64,000 nucleotides of DNA from the NCBI GenBank assembly GCA_036489885.1, contig DASXEW010000001.1:992001-1056000 (forward strand). Reading direction: 5' to 3'. Numbering within the stretch: the first letter of the stretch is position 1; each line of letters opens with the position of its first letter. A program made the position numbers and the translations under genes. This document shows positions 8,557-16,664 of the stretch, piece by piece. This DNA is from Candidatus Baltobacteraceae bacterium. Lineage in GTDB: Bacteria > Vulcanimicrobiota > Vulcanimicrobiia > Vulcanimicrobiales > Vulcanimicrobiaceae. The notes under the pieces are model-generated. The model made no database searches, had not been told where the DNA came from, and worked only from the letters and a program-made list of their open reading frames with translations.

Positions 8557-9705
8557 ATGACGCCCGAGCGTATCGCGATACGCGACGCCGTTGCGCAGCT
8601 GTGCAGCCGCTTCGGACACGAATATTGGACGGCGCTCGACCGCGAACGCAAATATCCCGAGGAATTCGTGAAAGCCCTTACCGACGGTGGTTGGCTCTCG
8701 ATCCTAATCCCCGAGGAGTACGGCGGCGGCGGCTTGGGGATCATGGAAGCCGCAATCGTTCTCGAAACCATCGATCGTTCGGACGGAACCGCCGTTGCCG
8801 CGCACGCGCAGATGTACACGATGGGCACCGTGCTTCGTCACGGCAACGCCGAGCAAAAGCAACGTTATCTCCCCGGGATTGCAAGTGGGAAGCTGCGTCT
8901 ACAAGCTTTCGGCGTGACCGAACCCAATGCAGGGTCCGATACGACGCGGATTCAGACGATGGCCGTTCGCAAAGGCGACCATTACATCGTCAACGGTCAA
9001 AAAGTTTGGACCTCGCGCGTGCAACACTCGGATCTGATGCTACTGCTGGTCCGAACAACGGCGTACGAGGAGGTCGAGCGTAAAACGGACGGTCTCAGCG
9101 TTCTGCTCGTCGATCTCCGTGAAGCCGGCAGCGCGATCACGGTCAAACCGATTCGCACGATGGAGAATCACGAAACGAACGAGGTCTTCATCCAAAACCT
9201 AAAGGTGCCCGCGGAGAACTTGATCGGCGAAGAGGGCAAGGGCTTTCGCTACATTCTCAGCGGGATGAACGCCGAGCGTATTCTCCTTGCGTCGGAAGTT
9301 TTGGGCGACGGCTATTGGTTCATCGAGCGTGCGTCACGCTATGCGAGCGAACGTGTCGTCTTCGGACGGCCGATCGGCCAAAATCAGGGCGTGCAATTTC
9401 CATTGGCCCAGGCGTATGCGCAGCTGGAAGCAGCCAGCCTCATGCGCTGGAAAGCGGCTGAGCTCTTCGACGCCGGCGAACAACCTGGATTCGAATCCAA
9501 CGCTGCAAAGCTGCTCGCATCACAAGCCACGTGGGCAGCTGCGCAAGCCGCGATGGATACGCACGGCGGCTACGGACTCGCCGAAGAGTATGGCATCGAA
9601 CGAAAGTTCCGCGAATCGCGGCTCTTTCTCGTCGCGCCGATTGCAAATAATCTCGTGCTCGCGTTCATCGCACACAACGTTTTGGGGATGCCGAAATCGT
9701 ACTAG
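8557..9705 (+). CDS. Acyl-CoA dehydrogenase family flavoprotein
   Basis: 382 aa from the ATG at 8557; a GTG five codons earlier (8542) is possible. The N-terminal helical domain (IPEEYGGGGLG) is followed by the FAD/substrate block FGVTEPNAGSDTTRIQTMA, the middle beta domain (GQKVWTSRVQHSD) and the C-terminal helical block DTHGGYGLAEEYGIERKFR. The usual catalytic Glu position is occupied by the VAPIANN segment, as in one large subgroup of ACADs. It likely introduces a 2,3-double bond in an acyl thioester. Together with the two SDRs and the acyltransferase it makes an acyl-modifying cluster. Confidence 0.9.
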   Translation: MTPERIAIRDAVAQLCSRFGHEYWTALDRERKYPEEFVKALTDGGWLSILIPEEYGGGGLGIMEAAIVLETIDRSDGTAVAAHAQMYTMGTVLRHGNAEQKQRYLPGIASGKLRLQAFGVTEPNAGSDTTRIQTMAVRKGDHYIVNGQKVWTSRVQHSDLMLLLVRTTAYEEVERKTDGLSVLLVDLREAGSAITVKPIRTMENHETNEVFIQNLKVPAENLIGEEGKGFRYILSGMNAERILLASEVLGDGYWFIERASRYASERVVFGRPIGQNQGVQFPLAQAYAQLEAASLMRWKAAELFDAGEQPGFESNAAKLLASQATWAAAQAAMDTHGGYGLAEEYGIERKFRESRLFLVAPIANNLVLAFIAHNVLGMPKSY

Positions 9706-9712
9706 CGCGCGG

Positions 9713-10090
9713 CTAGTGAACCCAAGCTTCGGCCCACTGGGCTACGTTGCTTATGATCGGCCCGAGGCTGCGCCCGCAAGCCGTCAACTCGTAACAGACC
9801 CGAACCGGCCGCTCGCCGTGCACGACGCGCGCAACGATGCCTTCCGACTCGAGCTCGCGCAGACGCTCCGTCAGGAGCCGGTCCGAGAGGCCGGGAATCG
9901 CGGCTAATATCTCATTGAAGCGCCGCGGAGCAGCCATCAGCGTCCGAAGGATAGCCCCGACCCACCGCCGCCCGATCAGCTCGAGAGTGTACTGGAAGCG
10001 CGGGCAAAAAGGGCTCATCTCGCCGTTGTCGGTTGAGTCGTCGTGCGTAACAATTACGGGCTCGGTCCGAAGGTGCATACTTATTTCCAA
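9713..10090 (-). CDS. HxlR-family transcriptional regulator
   Basis: 125 aa (an in-frame ATG four codons later is also possible). The winged-helix HxlR pattern is complete: CPRFQYTLELIGRRWVGAIL, then RRFNEILAAIPGLSDRLLTERLRELE and a wing VRVCYELTACG. The Cys at about residue 29, just before the first helix, is where redox- or electrophile-sensing members such as YodB and HypR react. It is divergent from a DoxX-family gene, with a palindrome in the 76-base gap. It probably represses that gene and itself. The C-terminus ends in an aromatic tail (AQWAEAWVH). Confidence 0.9.
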   Translation of the reverse strand: MEISMHLRTEPVIVTHDDSTDNGEMSPFCPRFQYTLELIGRRWVGAILRTLMAAPRRFNEILAAIPGLSDRLLTERLRELESEGIVARVVHGERPVRVCYELTACGRSLGPIISNVAQWAEAWVH

Positions 10091-10100
10091 TGGGCTAGGC

Positions 10101-10115
10101 TACTTGACGTAAGTA
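10101..10115. promoter_or_regulatory. Probable HxlR operator (TACTT-N5-AAGTA palindrome)
   Basis: TACTTGACGTAAGTA is a perfect 5-base inverted repeat with a 5-base spacer. It lies between the divergent regulator and the DoxX gene. Palindromes of this size near the target promoter are usual for HxlR-type dimers (YodB and QorR sites have a similar TACT/AGTA ends pattern). It covers the -35 box of the DoxX promoter, so bound regulator would block RNA polymerase. A second, weaker repeat (TACC...GGTA, 10121-10140) follows. Confidence 0.55.
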
Positions 10116-10133
10116 TACCATACCTACTAGAAT
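10104..10133 (+). promoter_or_regulatory. Promoter of the DoxX gene
   Basis: TTGACG (10104-10109) and TAGAAT (10128-10133) are separated by 18 bases and match the sigma-70 -35 and -10 boxes well. The start codon follows about 34 bases after the -10 box, with AAGGAGA as ribosome site. The -35 box overlaps the palindrome described above. Confidence 0.55.
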
Positions 10134-10166
10134 GTTGGTAGCTTATCTTTCGTAAGGAGAACTCTT

Positions 10167-10676
10167 TTGGACCTCGCACTATTGCTTGTACGCCTTATCG
10201 GGCTCGGATTCGCCGCCCACGGCGCGCAGAAACTCTTCGGAATGTTCGGCGGCTATGGCTTGGCCGGAACGGGAAGCTTTTTCGAGCAAATCGGATTTCG
10301 CCCCGGACGCGCGTACGCGGCAGCTGCGGGCTTTAGCGAGCTAGCCGGCGGCCTGCTGGTTGCGTTCGGACTCCTCGGCCCCATCGGCCCGATGTTTATC
10401 ATCGTCGTGATGACGACAGCCGCGCTGACCGTGCACGTTCCCAACGGATTCTTCGGCCAGAACAACGGCTACGAGCTCCCACTCGTCTACGGCGGCTTCG
10501 CGTTCTTGCTCGCCTTCACCGGATTTGGGGCCTACAGCTTGGATGCCGTATTCGGCCTCAGCTCCGTCTGGACACCGACGCTCAGTTGGATATTTGTTGC
10601 TCTTGGAATCCTCGGCGGAATCGGCAACACCGCGACGCGCCGAAAAGCGGCAACTCCGGAGGCGGCTGGGAACTAA
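10167..10676 (+). CDS. DoxX family membrane protein
   Basis: 169 aa. Four hydrophobic segments with the DoxX signature LLVRLIGLGFAAHGAQKLFG at the N-terminus, GFSELAGGLLVAFGLLGPIG in the middle and NGYELPLVYGGFAFLLAFTG. DoxX relatives are small membrane proteins linked to thiol or quinone redox stress in several bacteria. That fits control by an HxlR-type redox regulator. The TTG start at 10167 is set by AAGGAGA six bases upstream. The small gene at 10683 follows after 6 bases. Confidence 0.88.
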   Translation: MDLALLLVRLIGLGFAAHGAQKLFGMFGGYGLAGTGSFFEQIGFRPGRAYAAAAGFSELAGGLLVAFGLLGPIGPMFIIVVMTTAALTVHVPNGFFGQNNGYELPLVYGGFAFLLAFTGFGAYSLDAVFGLSSVWTPTLSWIFVALGILGGIGNTATRRKAATPEAAGN

Positions 10677-10682
10677 GGAGAC

Positions 10683-10931
10683 ATGCCCGACGAACGCACA
10701 GACTTTCCAGCCGACAAACTCAATGCCGTCACTCCCAACGATCCCGAAGCGCGAGCTCGCATCGAAGCCTTAAAACGCGAGCTCGCCGCGGATCGCCCGA
10801 CGGCGGCAAACATTCAATCTCACGTCACGGAGCTACGCAAACACGCGTCGCTTCGTGATCTCGTTACCGCATGGTTCGAGAGCCCCCGCACGCAGGCGTT
10901 TATCGAGGAGCTAACGGCGGCCGGTCTGTAG
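10683..10931 (+). CDS. Small acidic helical protein, unknown
   Basis: 82 aa, not recognised. It starts 6 bases after the DoxX gene with AAGGAG at the junction, so it is probably co-transcribed under the HxlR-type repressor. The sequence is soluble and helical, rich in Ala, Glu and Arg (ARARIEALKRELAADRP), and has a C-terminal amphipathic piece (SPRTQAFIEELTAAGL). Its last 21 bases overlap the end of the converging hydro-lyase gene. Confidence 0.6.
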   Translation: MPDERTDFPADKLNAVTPNDPEARARIEALKRELAADRPTAANIQSHVTELRKHASLRDLVTAWFESPRTQAFIEELTAAGL

Positions 10932-11708
10932 CGCCAGCTCCTCGTGATGCATGTCCGTAATGAACATGTGTCCGGGCTCGTGCACGATCACATACGGAAT
11001 GCGGCTTTCGATAGCGACATGCTGCGGCGTGACGCCGCAGCCCCAAAACACCGGGATCTCTCCACGCTCGAGTGTGACTGCGTCGCCCTCGTCGGGATGA
11101 TCGAGACGCCGAATGCCGATGGCTTCGGGGTCGCCCCAATGTACGGGCTCACCGTGCGCAGCGCGATACGGACGCGTGACCTCACGAACGGTTTCAACAT
11201 CTTCCGGCTTGAACGGACGCATGCTGACCACCATATGACCCCACAGACGTCCGGCCGGCATCAATCGCAGCGAGGTGCGGTACATCGGAACGCTCTTTCC
11301 TTCAGCGTGATGTCGCATCGGGAACCCGGCTTGTTCGAGCGCATACTCAAACGTGTACGAGCAACCGATCAAGAACGTAACAAAATCTTCGTGCCAGAGA
11401 TCGAGAATGTCGTGCCGCTTGTCCAGGAGCAAACCTTTACGATAAACGCGGTATTGCGAAAGGTCCGTGCGAATGTCCGCATCCGGCGCACATTGCGGCG
11501 TGAACTTTCCCGGCGGCAGCGTTTCGATCAACGCGCACGGCACGGGATTGCGGGCACAGAGATCGGCCATTTCACCGGCGTGATCGCTCGGAATGACGAC
11601 GAGGTTCGTCTGCACGTACTGCGGCGCAAGACCCGCAGTCGGTCCGTCGTATTCGCCCGAACGAATTGCCGCACGAATCTCCGCCGGCTCGGCTTCACGC
11701 AGATTCAC
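10911..11708 (-). CDS. Putative hydro-lyase, D-glutamate cyclase-like (DUF1445)
   Basis: 265 aa, the usual length of the family. Recognisable blocks are YVQTNLVVIPSDHAGE-like near residue 30, the phrase DFVTFLIGCSYTFEYALEQAG, and near the C-terminus PVFWGCGVTPQHVA and EPGHMFITDM, with the conserved Cys and His. Members are annotated as putative hydro-lyases, and one mammalian homologue is D-glutamate cyclase; the bacterial substrate is generally unproven. The ATG at 11708 overlaps the stop of the next minus-strand gene as ATGA. Confidence 0.86.
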   Translation of the reverse strand: MNLREAEPAEIRAAIRSGEYDGPTAGLAPQYVQTNLVVIPSDHAGEMADLCARNPVPCALIETLPPGKFTPQCAPDADIRTDLSQYRVYRKGLLLDKRHDILDLWHEDFVTFLIGCSYTFEYALEQAGFPMRHHAEGKSVPMYRTSLRLMPAGRLWGHMVVSMRPFKPEDVETVREVTRPYRAAHGEPVHWGDPEAIGIRRLDHPDEGDAVTLERGEIPVFWGCGVTPQHVAIESRIPYVIVHEPGHMFITDMHHEELALQTGRR

Positions 11709-12193
11709 GGAAATGAAGGCACAACGGGAACCGGCGTACGCCGCGGCTGCGGAATGCCTGTCGGCGACGCTCGCGGTGTCGTCAGCGGCTGGGGTGTAAA
11801 GACCATCGTCGGTGCGACGCTCGGATTCGCCGAATTGAACGGCGTCGCCGTCGCCACCGGCGAGGGACCCGGCATTTCAACTGTCACGACTTTTCGTACA
11901 GCGTCAAAGCTTGCGCTTCCCCCGAGATCGCGCACGACCGTTCCCAGTCGCACGTAAATCGTCCCGTCGGCTTCCGCAATTACATCGAGCGGCGTCCTGA
12001 CTACGACACGTTTCCCGTTGCCTTCGAACGTAATGGCAAGGTCCCGCGGATCGATTTGCACGCGTTCTGCGATCCTACGCACGATGGGATCGATCGGGGC
12101 ATAGACGAATCCGTCCGGACTCACCCACGCCGGTTGTGACGACGGTAACGACATACCGCCGAGGACGACCGTGACGACGATGAACGCGATCAC
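11705..12193 (-). CDS. Exported stalk-domain protein (copper amine oxidase N-like)
   Basis: 162 aa from the GTG at 12193, chosen because the longer frame (to 12298) would run through the divergent YihY gene. Residues 1-22 are a signal peptide or membrane anchor (IAFIVVTVVLGGMSLPSSQ). A single stalk domain follows, with the pattern VVVRTPLDVIAEADGTIYVRLGTVVRDLGGSASFD, and VTVEMPG closes it. The last 50 residues are Pro/Thr-rich (RTPVPVVPSFP at the end). Such domains often present or support cell-envelope proteins. Confidence 0.68.
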   Translation of the reverse strand: MIAFIVVTVVLGGMSLPSSQPAWVSPDGFVYAPIDPIVRRIAERVQIDPRDLAITFEGNGKRVVVRTPLDVIAEADGTIYVRLGTVVRDLGGSASFDAVRKVVTVEMPGPSPVATATPFNSANPSVAPTMVFTPQPLTTPRASPTGIPQPRRTPVPVVPSFP

Positions 12194-12213
12194 TTCGGGA
12201 CGAATACGTCCCG

Positions 12214-13038
12214 GTGCGGCGATTGATCGGCATCCTGCGTGCAGCCGGCGTCCGTTTTTCCCGCGATGGATGCGCGTTTCTCGCCCAAGCACTGGCATAC
12301 AATGCTGTCTTTGCCATGATTCCGCTCGGGTTGCTCGCGATCGCGGTCTTCGGCTTCATCTTCGGCTCGCAAGACGGTCAGGATCTCGTGCTCTCGACGA
12401 TCGATGACGTCGCTCCGGCGTTGCACGATCTCTTGGCCGACAACCTCAAGAACGCAATCGCCGTGCGCGGTATCTCGGGCGCAATCGCCGTCGTCGCGCT
12501 CATATGGTCCGGCAAGAATCTCTTTCAAGGTTTGGCGTTCGCTCTCAACCGTGCGCTGAACGTACCGGCCGGCCGACCGCTGGTTCACGACATTGCATTG
12601 GCGATCGTCATGCTTCCGGCGATGGGACTGCTCTTACTGCTCTCGACGTTTGTCCCGCCGGCGGTAACCTACCTCGCGCACGCCGGAGGCTTTTCATCGC
12701 CGGTCCTCGCGCAGCTTACAGCGTTCGGCGTATCGATCTTTTTGATCTTCGTCGTGGCTGCTACGCTCTATCGGTTCTTGCCGAATCGCAAGCTGCCGTG
12801 GAGTTTCGGGATCTCCGGGGCGATCTTTACGGCCATCGCATACGAGGTCGCTCAGATTGCGTTCACGATTTTCACCGCGCGTACGAATCTCTTTCACGTC
12901 TATGGCGCGCTTTCGACTGTCCTCGCGTTACTGCTCTGGTTCTATCTCTTAGGCAACATCTTCTTATATGGTGCCGAAATCAGCGCGGTAGGGCTCGAAG
13001 AGGGGGCTCCGCCGCTCTTGGGGACGAATACGCAATAG
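12214..13038 (+). CDS. YihY/BrkB family inner-membrane protein
   Basis: 274 aa with six membrane segments. The family pattern is clear: GCAFLAQALAYNAVFAMIPL near the N-terminus, then IWSGKNLFQGLAFALNRALN, and the C-terminal LLWFYLLGNIFLYGAEISAV. The family was once called RNase BN but is a membrane protein of uncertain role. GTG start at 12214; the stop TAG shares a base with the GTG of the next gene. It is divergent from the stalk-domain gene with only about 20 bases between. Confidence 0.85.
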   Translation: MRRLIGILRAAGVRFSRDGCAFLAQALAYNAVFAMIPLGLLAIAVFGFIFGSQDGQDLVLSTIDDVAPALHDLLADNLKNAIAVRGISGAIAVVALIWSGKNLFQGLAFALNRALNVPAGRPLVHDIALAIVMLPAMGLLLLLSTFVPPAVTYLAHAGGFSSPVLAQLTAFGVSIFLIFVVAATLYRFLPNRKLPWSFGISGAIFTAIAYEVAQIAFTIFTARTNLFHVYGALSTVLALLLWFYLLGNIFLYGAEISAVGLEEGAPPLLGTNTQ

Positions 13039-13730
13039 TGCGTCCCCGTATACTTATGGCGCTTGCCCTGCTATCAGCGAGCGTCTGCTGGCTTGGCGCG
13101 ATATCGCCTTCGCTTCTCCCACCGCCGCTCGTCGTCGTCTATCCGCTGACCGTGAACGGTGATGCGCAAAAAGACTCCGGCGAACGCCTCGCGGTAATGT
13201 TCGCTCAGCAGCTCTCGGACAACGGCGTCAAAGTTGTGCCGCCTGTCCCCGGAACGCAGCGAACGGATTTCTTGATCTCGGCGCGCCAGCTCGGCTGCGA
13301 CTATTACATCACCGGTTTCATCACGCCGCTCGGCGCAGAAGTCAGCGTTGTCGAACAAGTGGTCAGCACCTCGAGCGGCACCGTCGTCGCCAGCAACTCG
13401 GTACAATTCCTAACGTACTCGGATGCGAATGGCCAAGGCGCGCTCCTCGGACAAATGATTCACGAGCACGCTGAACGTGCGCTGGCGTCGCTACAAGAGA
13501 ATCCACAACCGTCGGCGACTGCCGAACCTAAAGAGTCGCCGGGAGCGAACCTCGAGAAACTCGGCGGCCTCTTCAAGAGAAAAGGCAAGGCAAAGGCGAC
13601 GCCGGCTCCGACCGTCCCGCCGGATGAAGCTGCGTCAGGTCCGACGCCGACTCCGGGACCAACGGCAACGGGAGTCACGATCCAACAAATGGAGTTCCCG
13701 GCGCCGCCTACCAGCAAGCCCAGCAGCTAG
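13038..13730 (+). CDS. Secreted protein with Pro-rich tail, unknown
   Basis: 230 aa. GTG at 13038 overlaps the YihY stop (TAGTG). A signal peptide (LMALALLSASVCWLGA) is followed by about 120 residues resembling the TolB-N/CsgG-like fold, with VVVYPLTVNGDAQKDSGERL, YYITGFITPLG and a strand-rich middle, though no family match is certain. A low-complexity Pro/Ala/Thr tail starts near residue 155. The last four bases (CTAG) are shared with the converging rimM gene, whose stop is read from the same palindrome. Confidence 0.62.
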   Translation: MRPRILMALALLSASVCWLGAISPSLLPPPLVVVYPLTVNGDAQKDSGERLAVMFAQQLSDNGVKVVPPVPGTQRTDFLISARQLGCDYYITGFITPLGAEVSVVEQVVSTSSGTVVASNSVQFLTYSDANGQGALLGQMIHEHAERALASLQENPQPSATAEPKESPGANLEKLGGLFKRKGKAKATPAPTVPPDEAASGPTPTPGPTATGVTIQQMEFPAPPTSKPSS

Positions 13731-14248
13731 AGGGCTTCACCCTCGACGAGACCCGGGGGTAGTTCGACGCGAATCAGACGCGCATCGACATCGATCTCGC
13801 GTACGAACGCGCGAACGAGAGGTACCATTGCGCCGCCCTCGAGCTCCAGCACGTCTTGTGCGGGATAATGGCGCACCGCGCGAACAACGCCGATCGTCCG
13901 TTCGCCATCGAGCAACGCGCAGCCGATAAGGTCGTCGTCTAAATACTCGTTCTCGGCGAGCGCGGCGTTATCGCGCGACGTCCAGAGCTCGGCACCGACC
14001 AGGGATTCTGCATCATTTGCGGTCTCGATCTCATCGAAGCGCACGATCATGAGGCGCTTTTGTTGACGTGACTGCGCGATTTTCGCGTCGCGTTCATCGC
14101 GACCGTCTTCGAAACGCAACCTCACAGGCGTGCCCTTGCACACCGCGTCGACGCCGATGCTCGACGGCGCGAGTTTTAGTTCACCGCGGACGCCGAACGT
14201 TCCGACGATTCGCCCGAGCGCGACATGACCCGCGCTCTTACGAGTCAG
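13727..14248 (-). CDS. rimM: Ribosome maturation factor RimM
   Basis: 173 aa if it starts at CTG 14248. RimM assists 30S maturation by binding protein S19. The N-terminal RimM fold is clear (VALGRIVGTFGVRGELKLAP), followed by the PRC-barrel part (ENEYLDDDLIGCALLDGE and VLELEGGAMVPLVRAFVREI). No ATG, GTG or TTG lies in frame between the upstream stop and GRIVG. The first GTG (14143) would drop the conserved N-terminus. The CTG at 14248 overlaps the stop of the KH gene by 11 bases. The out-of-frame ATG at 14226 could alternatively be the start if a single-base shift follows it. trmD and rplS do not follow. Confidence 0.85.
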   Translation of the reverse strand: MTRKSAGHVALGRIVGTFGVRGELKLAPSSIGVDAVCKGTPVRLRFEDGRDERDAKIAQSRQQKRLMIVRFDEIETANDAESLVGAELWTSRDNAALAENEYLDDDLIGCALLDGERTIGVVRAVRHYPAQDVLELEGGAMVPLVRAFVREIDVDARLIRVELPPGLVEGEAL

Positions 14249-14768
14249 TCACGTCCGCCGCAACCGTGTCGCCTGCTCCTTCTCCTTCGTCATCGAGGTC
14301 TTCGACTTCGATGATTTCCACGCCGACTTTCCCTTCGGCGCTGGCGCGCACGAGCGTGCGTAAAGCCTGCGCAACGCGGCCTGCGCGTCCGACGACTTTA
14401 CCTATGTCTTCCTGATCGACTTCCACTTCAAGTACAGGCCCGCGATCCGACGGCACGGTTTGTACCGCGATTACGCCGGGTTTGCTTACGAGCTTTTGCA
14501 CGAGAAAATACAGCAGCTCGGCGGCGCGGCGGCTTGAGGTTGCGGGATCGGCCGCCGGCCGGCGCGTGCGCCTTCCGCGTGGACCACCACGTTCGCCGCC
14601 ACCACGCTCCCCACGGCGGCGCGGCGGACCACCTTCTTCCAGCTCAACGTCGTCGATAATCGTTTCACTGGACGCGATGCGGCGCGCGCCGAGAGTCGGC
14701 TTGCGCTCTTCGTCCTCGCGCGGTGCCTCTTCGCCGAATAGCCCGAATTCGTCGTCGAAAGCGCTCAT
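14238..14768 (-). CDS. KH-domain RNA-binding protein with Arg-Gly-rich N-terminus (KhpA-like)
   Basis: 176 aa, over twice the usual 75-80 aa of KhpA. Residues 1-45 are acidic (DDEFGLFGEEAPREDEE). Residues 46-72 are Arg/Gly-rich (RRRGERGGGERGGPRGRRTR). The KH domain occupies about residues 78-160, with the GxxG loop in DIGKVVGRAGRVAQALRTLV. A Glu/Asp tail ends the protein. KhpA pairs with KhpB to bind small and messenger RNAs, and its gene normally lies between rpsP and rimM, as here. The RGG-like region adds a second, disordered RNA-binding element. Confidence 0.85.
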   Translation of the reverse strand: MSAFDDEFGLFGEEAPREDEERKPTLGARRIASSETIIDDVELEEGGPPRRRGERGGGERGGPRGRRTRRPAADPATSSRRAAELLYFLVQKLVSKPGVIAVQTVPSDRGPVLEVEVDQEDIGKVVGRAGRVAQALRTLVRASAEGKVGVEIIEVEDLDDEGEGAGDTVAADVTDS

Positions 14769-14771
14769 CGT

Positions 14772-15065
14772 TTAGTCCGCTTTCGCATTCTTGGGAGCGC
14801 GTTTCGTGTCTGGAATCGGACCGCGCTCGCACAGACCTTTCTCTGCAAACAAACGCCTGACCGGAGCCGACGGCTGTGCCCCCTTGGAAAGCCATTCGCG
14901 CGCGCGTGTCTCATCGACGACGAGCGTCTTCGGCTCGGTTCGCGGATTGTAATGACCGAGAATTTCGATAAACCGGCCGTCGCGCGGACTCTTCGAATCT
15001 GCGACGACAAAACGGTACGTTGGCTGTTTCTTGGCGCCCATGCGCCGTAGACGGATCTTAACCAT
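14772..15065 (-). CDS. rpsP: 30S ribosomal protein S16
   Basis: 97 aa. [20 protein letters not shown] at the N-terminus and [12 protein letters not shown] in the middle are diagnostic of bS16, which binds 16S rRNA in the platform. The ATG lies 8 bases inside the end of ffh, and the KH gene follows after 3 bases, so the four genes ffh-rpsP-KH-rimM are one tightly coupled unit. The C-terminal extension ([16 protein letters not shown]) is a little longer than in short S16 proteins and strongly basic. Confidence 0.97.
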   Translation of the reverse strand: MVKIRLRRMGAKKQPTYRFVVADSKSPRDGRFIEILGHYNPRTEPKTLVVDETRAREWLSKGAQPSAPVRRLFAEKGLCERGPIPDTKRAPKNAKAD

Positions 15066-16383
15066 AGCTCTCCATAGGGAATCTCCGGCCGCGTTTGCCG
15101 CCGGTAAATTGTTTCATCATCTGACGAGAGGCGTCGAACTGCTTCACGAGCCGGTTGACGTCAGAAACTTGCGTTCCGCTGCCTTGCGCGATGCGCTTGC
15201 GGCGCGAGCCGTTCAGGATCGAGGGATTACCACGCTCGCGCGCAGTCATTGAGCAGATGATCGCTTCGATTTTCGAAAGCTCGCCTTCGTCGATTTCCAC
15301 GTCTTTGGGCAGCGCACGCGACATTCCCGGGATCATCTTGAGCAGCTCGCCCATCGATCCCATCTTGCGCACTTGACGAAGCTGACCCAGAAAATCGTCG
15401 AGCGTAAAATCTTGAGTGCGCAGCTTGGTCGCGAGCTCGCGCGCTTGCTCTTCCGAATAAACGGCCTGCGTCTTCTCGATCAGGGTCAACACGTCGCCCA
15501 TGCCGAGAATCCGCGATGCCAAGCGTTCCGGATGGAACGGCTCGAGGGCTCCGAGCTTCTCGCCGACGCCGACGAATTTGATCGGTGCGCCGGTGACGTG
15601 ATGAATCGAGAGCGCCGCACCACCGCGCGTATCGCCGTCGAGCTTCGTAAGAATGACGCCCGTAATGCCGAGACGCTCGTTGAAGCCCTTGGCAACGTTC
15701 GTAGCTTCTTGACCCGTCATCGCATCTGCGACGAGCAGGATTTCGGTCGGCGCAATTGCCGCGCGCATGCGTTCGAGTTCGCGCATGAGATCGTCGTCGA
15801 TCTGAAGCCGGCCCGCGGTGTCGACGATGACGGTCGGAATCCCAAGCCGGCGCGCTTCAGCGACACCGTGCTCTGCAATGCGAACCGGATCGCCGGCCCC
15901 TTCATCATAAACCGAAATGTCGATTTGTTTGCCGAGCGTCTGCAGCTGCGTAATAGCTGCGGGCCGATAAACGTCCGCTGCGACCAGCAAACTCCGCCGT
16001 CCGCCTTCTTTCAGGCGTTGCGCCAACTTACCGGCTTGCGTTGTTTTTCCGGAACCCTGTAGGCCGACGAGCATGATGACGGTCGGGGGTGCGTCTGCGA
16101 ACTGCAAACGCGCGTTCGCGCCGCCGAGCAAGGTGACGAGTTCGTCATGAACGATCTTGACAACGGACTGTGCCGGCGTTAGTGAAGTGAGGACTTCGCT
16201 TCCAACGGCGCGCTCGCGAATGCGCGCGACAAAGTCCTTCGTTACGGAAAGATTGACGTCGGCTTCGAGAAGTGCGATGCGCACTTCTCGCATGACCTCG
16301 CCAACGTCGGATTCAGTAAGACGACCACGCGAACGCAGGCGCTGAAATATCGCGCCAAGTCGTTCCGAGAGCGCTTCGAGCAC
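15058..16383 (-). CDS. ffh: Signal recognition particle protein Ffh
   Basis: 441 aa. The NG GTPase domain includes [15 protein letters not shown] (G1), DTAGRL (G3) and [10 protein letters not shown] (G4). The methionine-rich M domain (about residues 300-430) has [15 protein letters not shown], and [20 protein letters not shown] binds the 4.5S RNA. Ffh recognises signal sequences and works with FtsY at the membrane. The C-terminus is short, ending in a basic GGKRGRRFP piece. It overlaps rpsP by 8 bases and follows acpP by 8 bases. Confidence 0.97.
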   Translation of the reverse strand: MLEALSERLGAIFQRLRSRGRLTESDVGEVMREVRIALLEADVNLSVTKDFVARIRERAVGSEVLTSLTPAQSVVKIVHDELVTLLGGANARLQFADAPPTVIMLVGLQGSGKTTQAGKLAQRLKEGGRRSLLVAADVYRPAAITQLQTLGKQIDISVYDEGAGDPVRIAEHGVAEARRLGIPTVIVDTAGRLQIDDDLMRELERMRAAIAPTEILLVADAMTGQEATNVAKGFNERLGITGVILTKLDGDTRGGAALSIHHVTGAPIKFVGVGEKLGALEPFHPERLASRILGMGDVLTLIEKTQAVYSEEQARELATKLRTQDFTLDDFLGQLRQVRKMGSMGELLKMIPGMSRALPKDVEIDEGELSKIEAIICSMTARERGNPSILNGSRRKRIAQGSGTQVSDVNRLVKQFDASRQMMKQFTGGKRGRRFPMESYG

Positions 16384-16390
16384 GGAGTTC

Positions 16391-16651
16391 CTAGCTGCTC
16401 GAACCCGCCGAACTCATCGCGTCGATCTTGGTAACGGCATCGCCGACCGTTTTGATCTTCTCCGCTTCTTCGTCGGGGATGTCGATGTTGAACTCGGTCT
16501 CGAATGCCATGACCAGCTCGACTTGATCGAGCGAGTCCGCGCCCAAGTCGTCGGTGATCGACGCTTCCGGCGTCACTTCGCCTTCTTCGACGCCGAGTTG
16601 CTCGACGATAATTTTCTTGACTTTATCGAACGTGCCGGTGGCTGCTGACAT
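16391..16651 (-). CDS. acpP: Acyl carrier protein
   Basis: 86 aa. The four-helix ACP pattern is complete: [17 protein letters not shown], then [18 protein letters not shown] with S40 for 4'-phosphopantetheine attachment, and [16 protein letters not shown]. The Ser-rich C-terminus (SSAGSSS) is slightly longer than usual. It carries growing acyl chains for fatty-acid synthesis. It lies 14 bases behind fabG with an AGGAAGG-type ribosome site. Confidence 0.97.
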   Translation of the reverse strand: MSAATGTFDKVKKIIVEQLGVEEGEVTPEASITDDLGADSLDQVELVMAFETEFNIDIPDEEAEKIKTVGDAVTKIDAMSSAGSSS

Positions 16652-16664
16652 GGAACTCCTTCCT

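Noticed and set aside
10944-11957. 337-codon plus-strand open frame
   Set aside because: Antisense to the hydro-lyase and stalk-domain genes; no domain.
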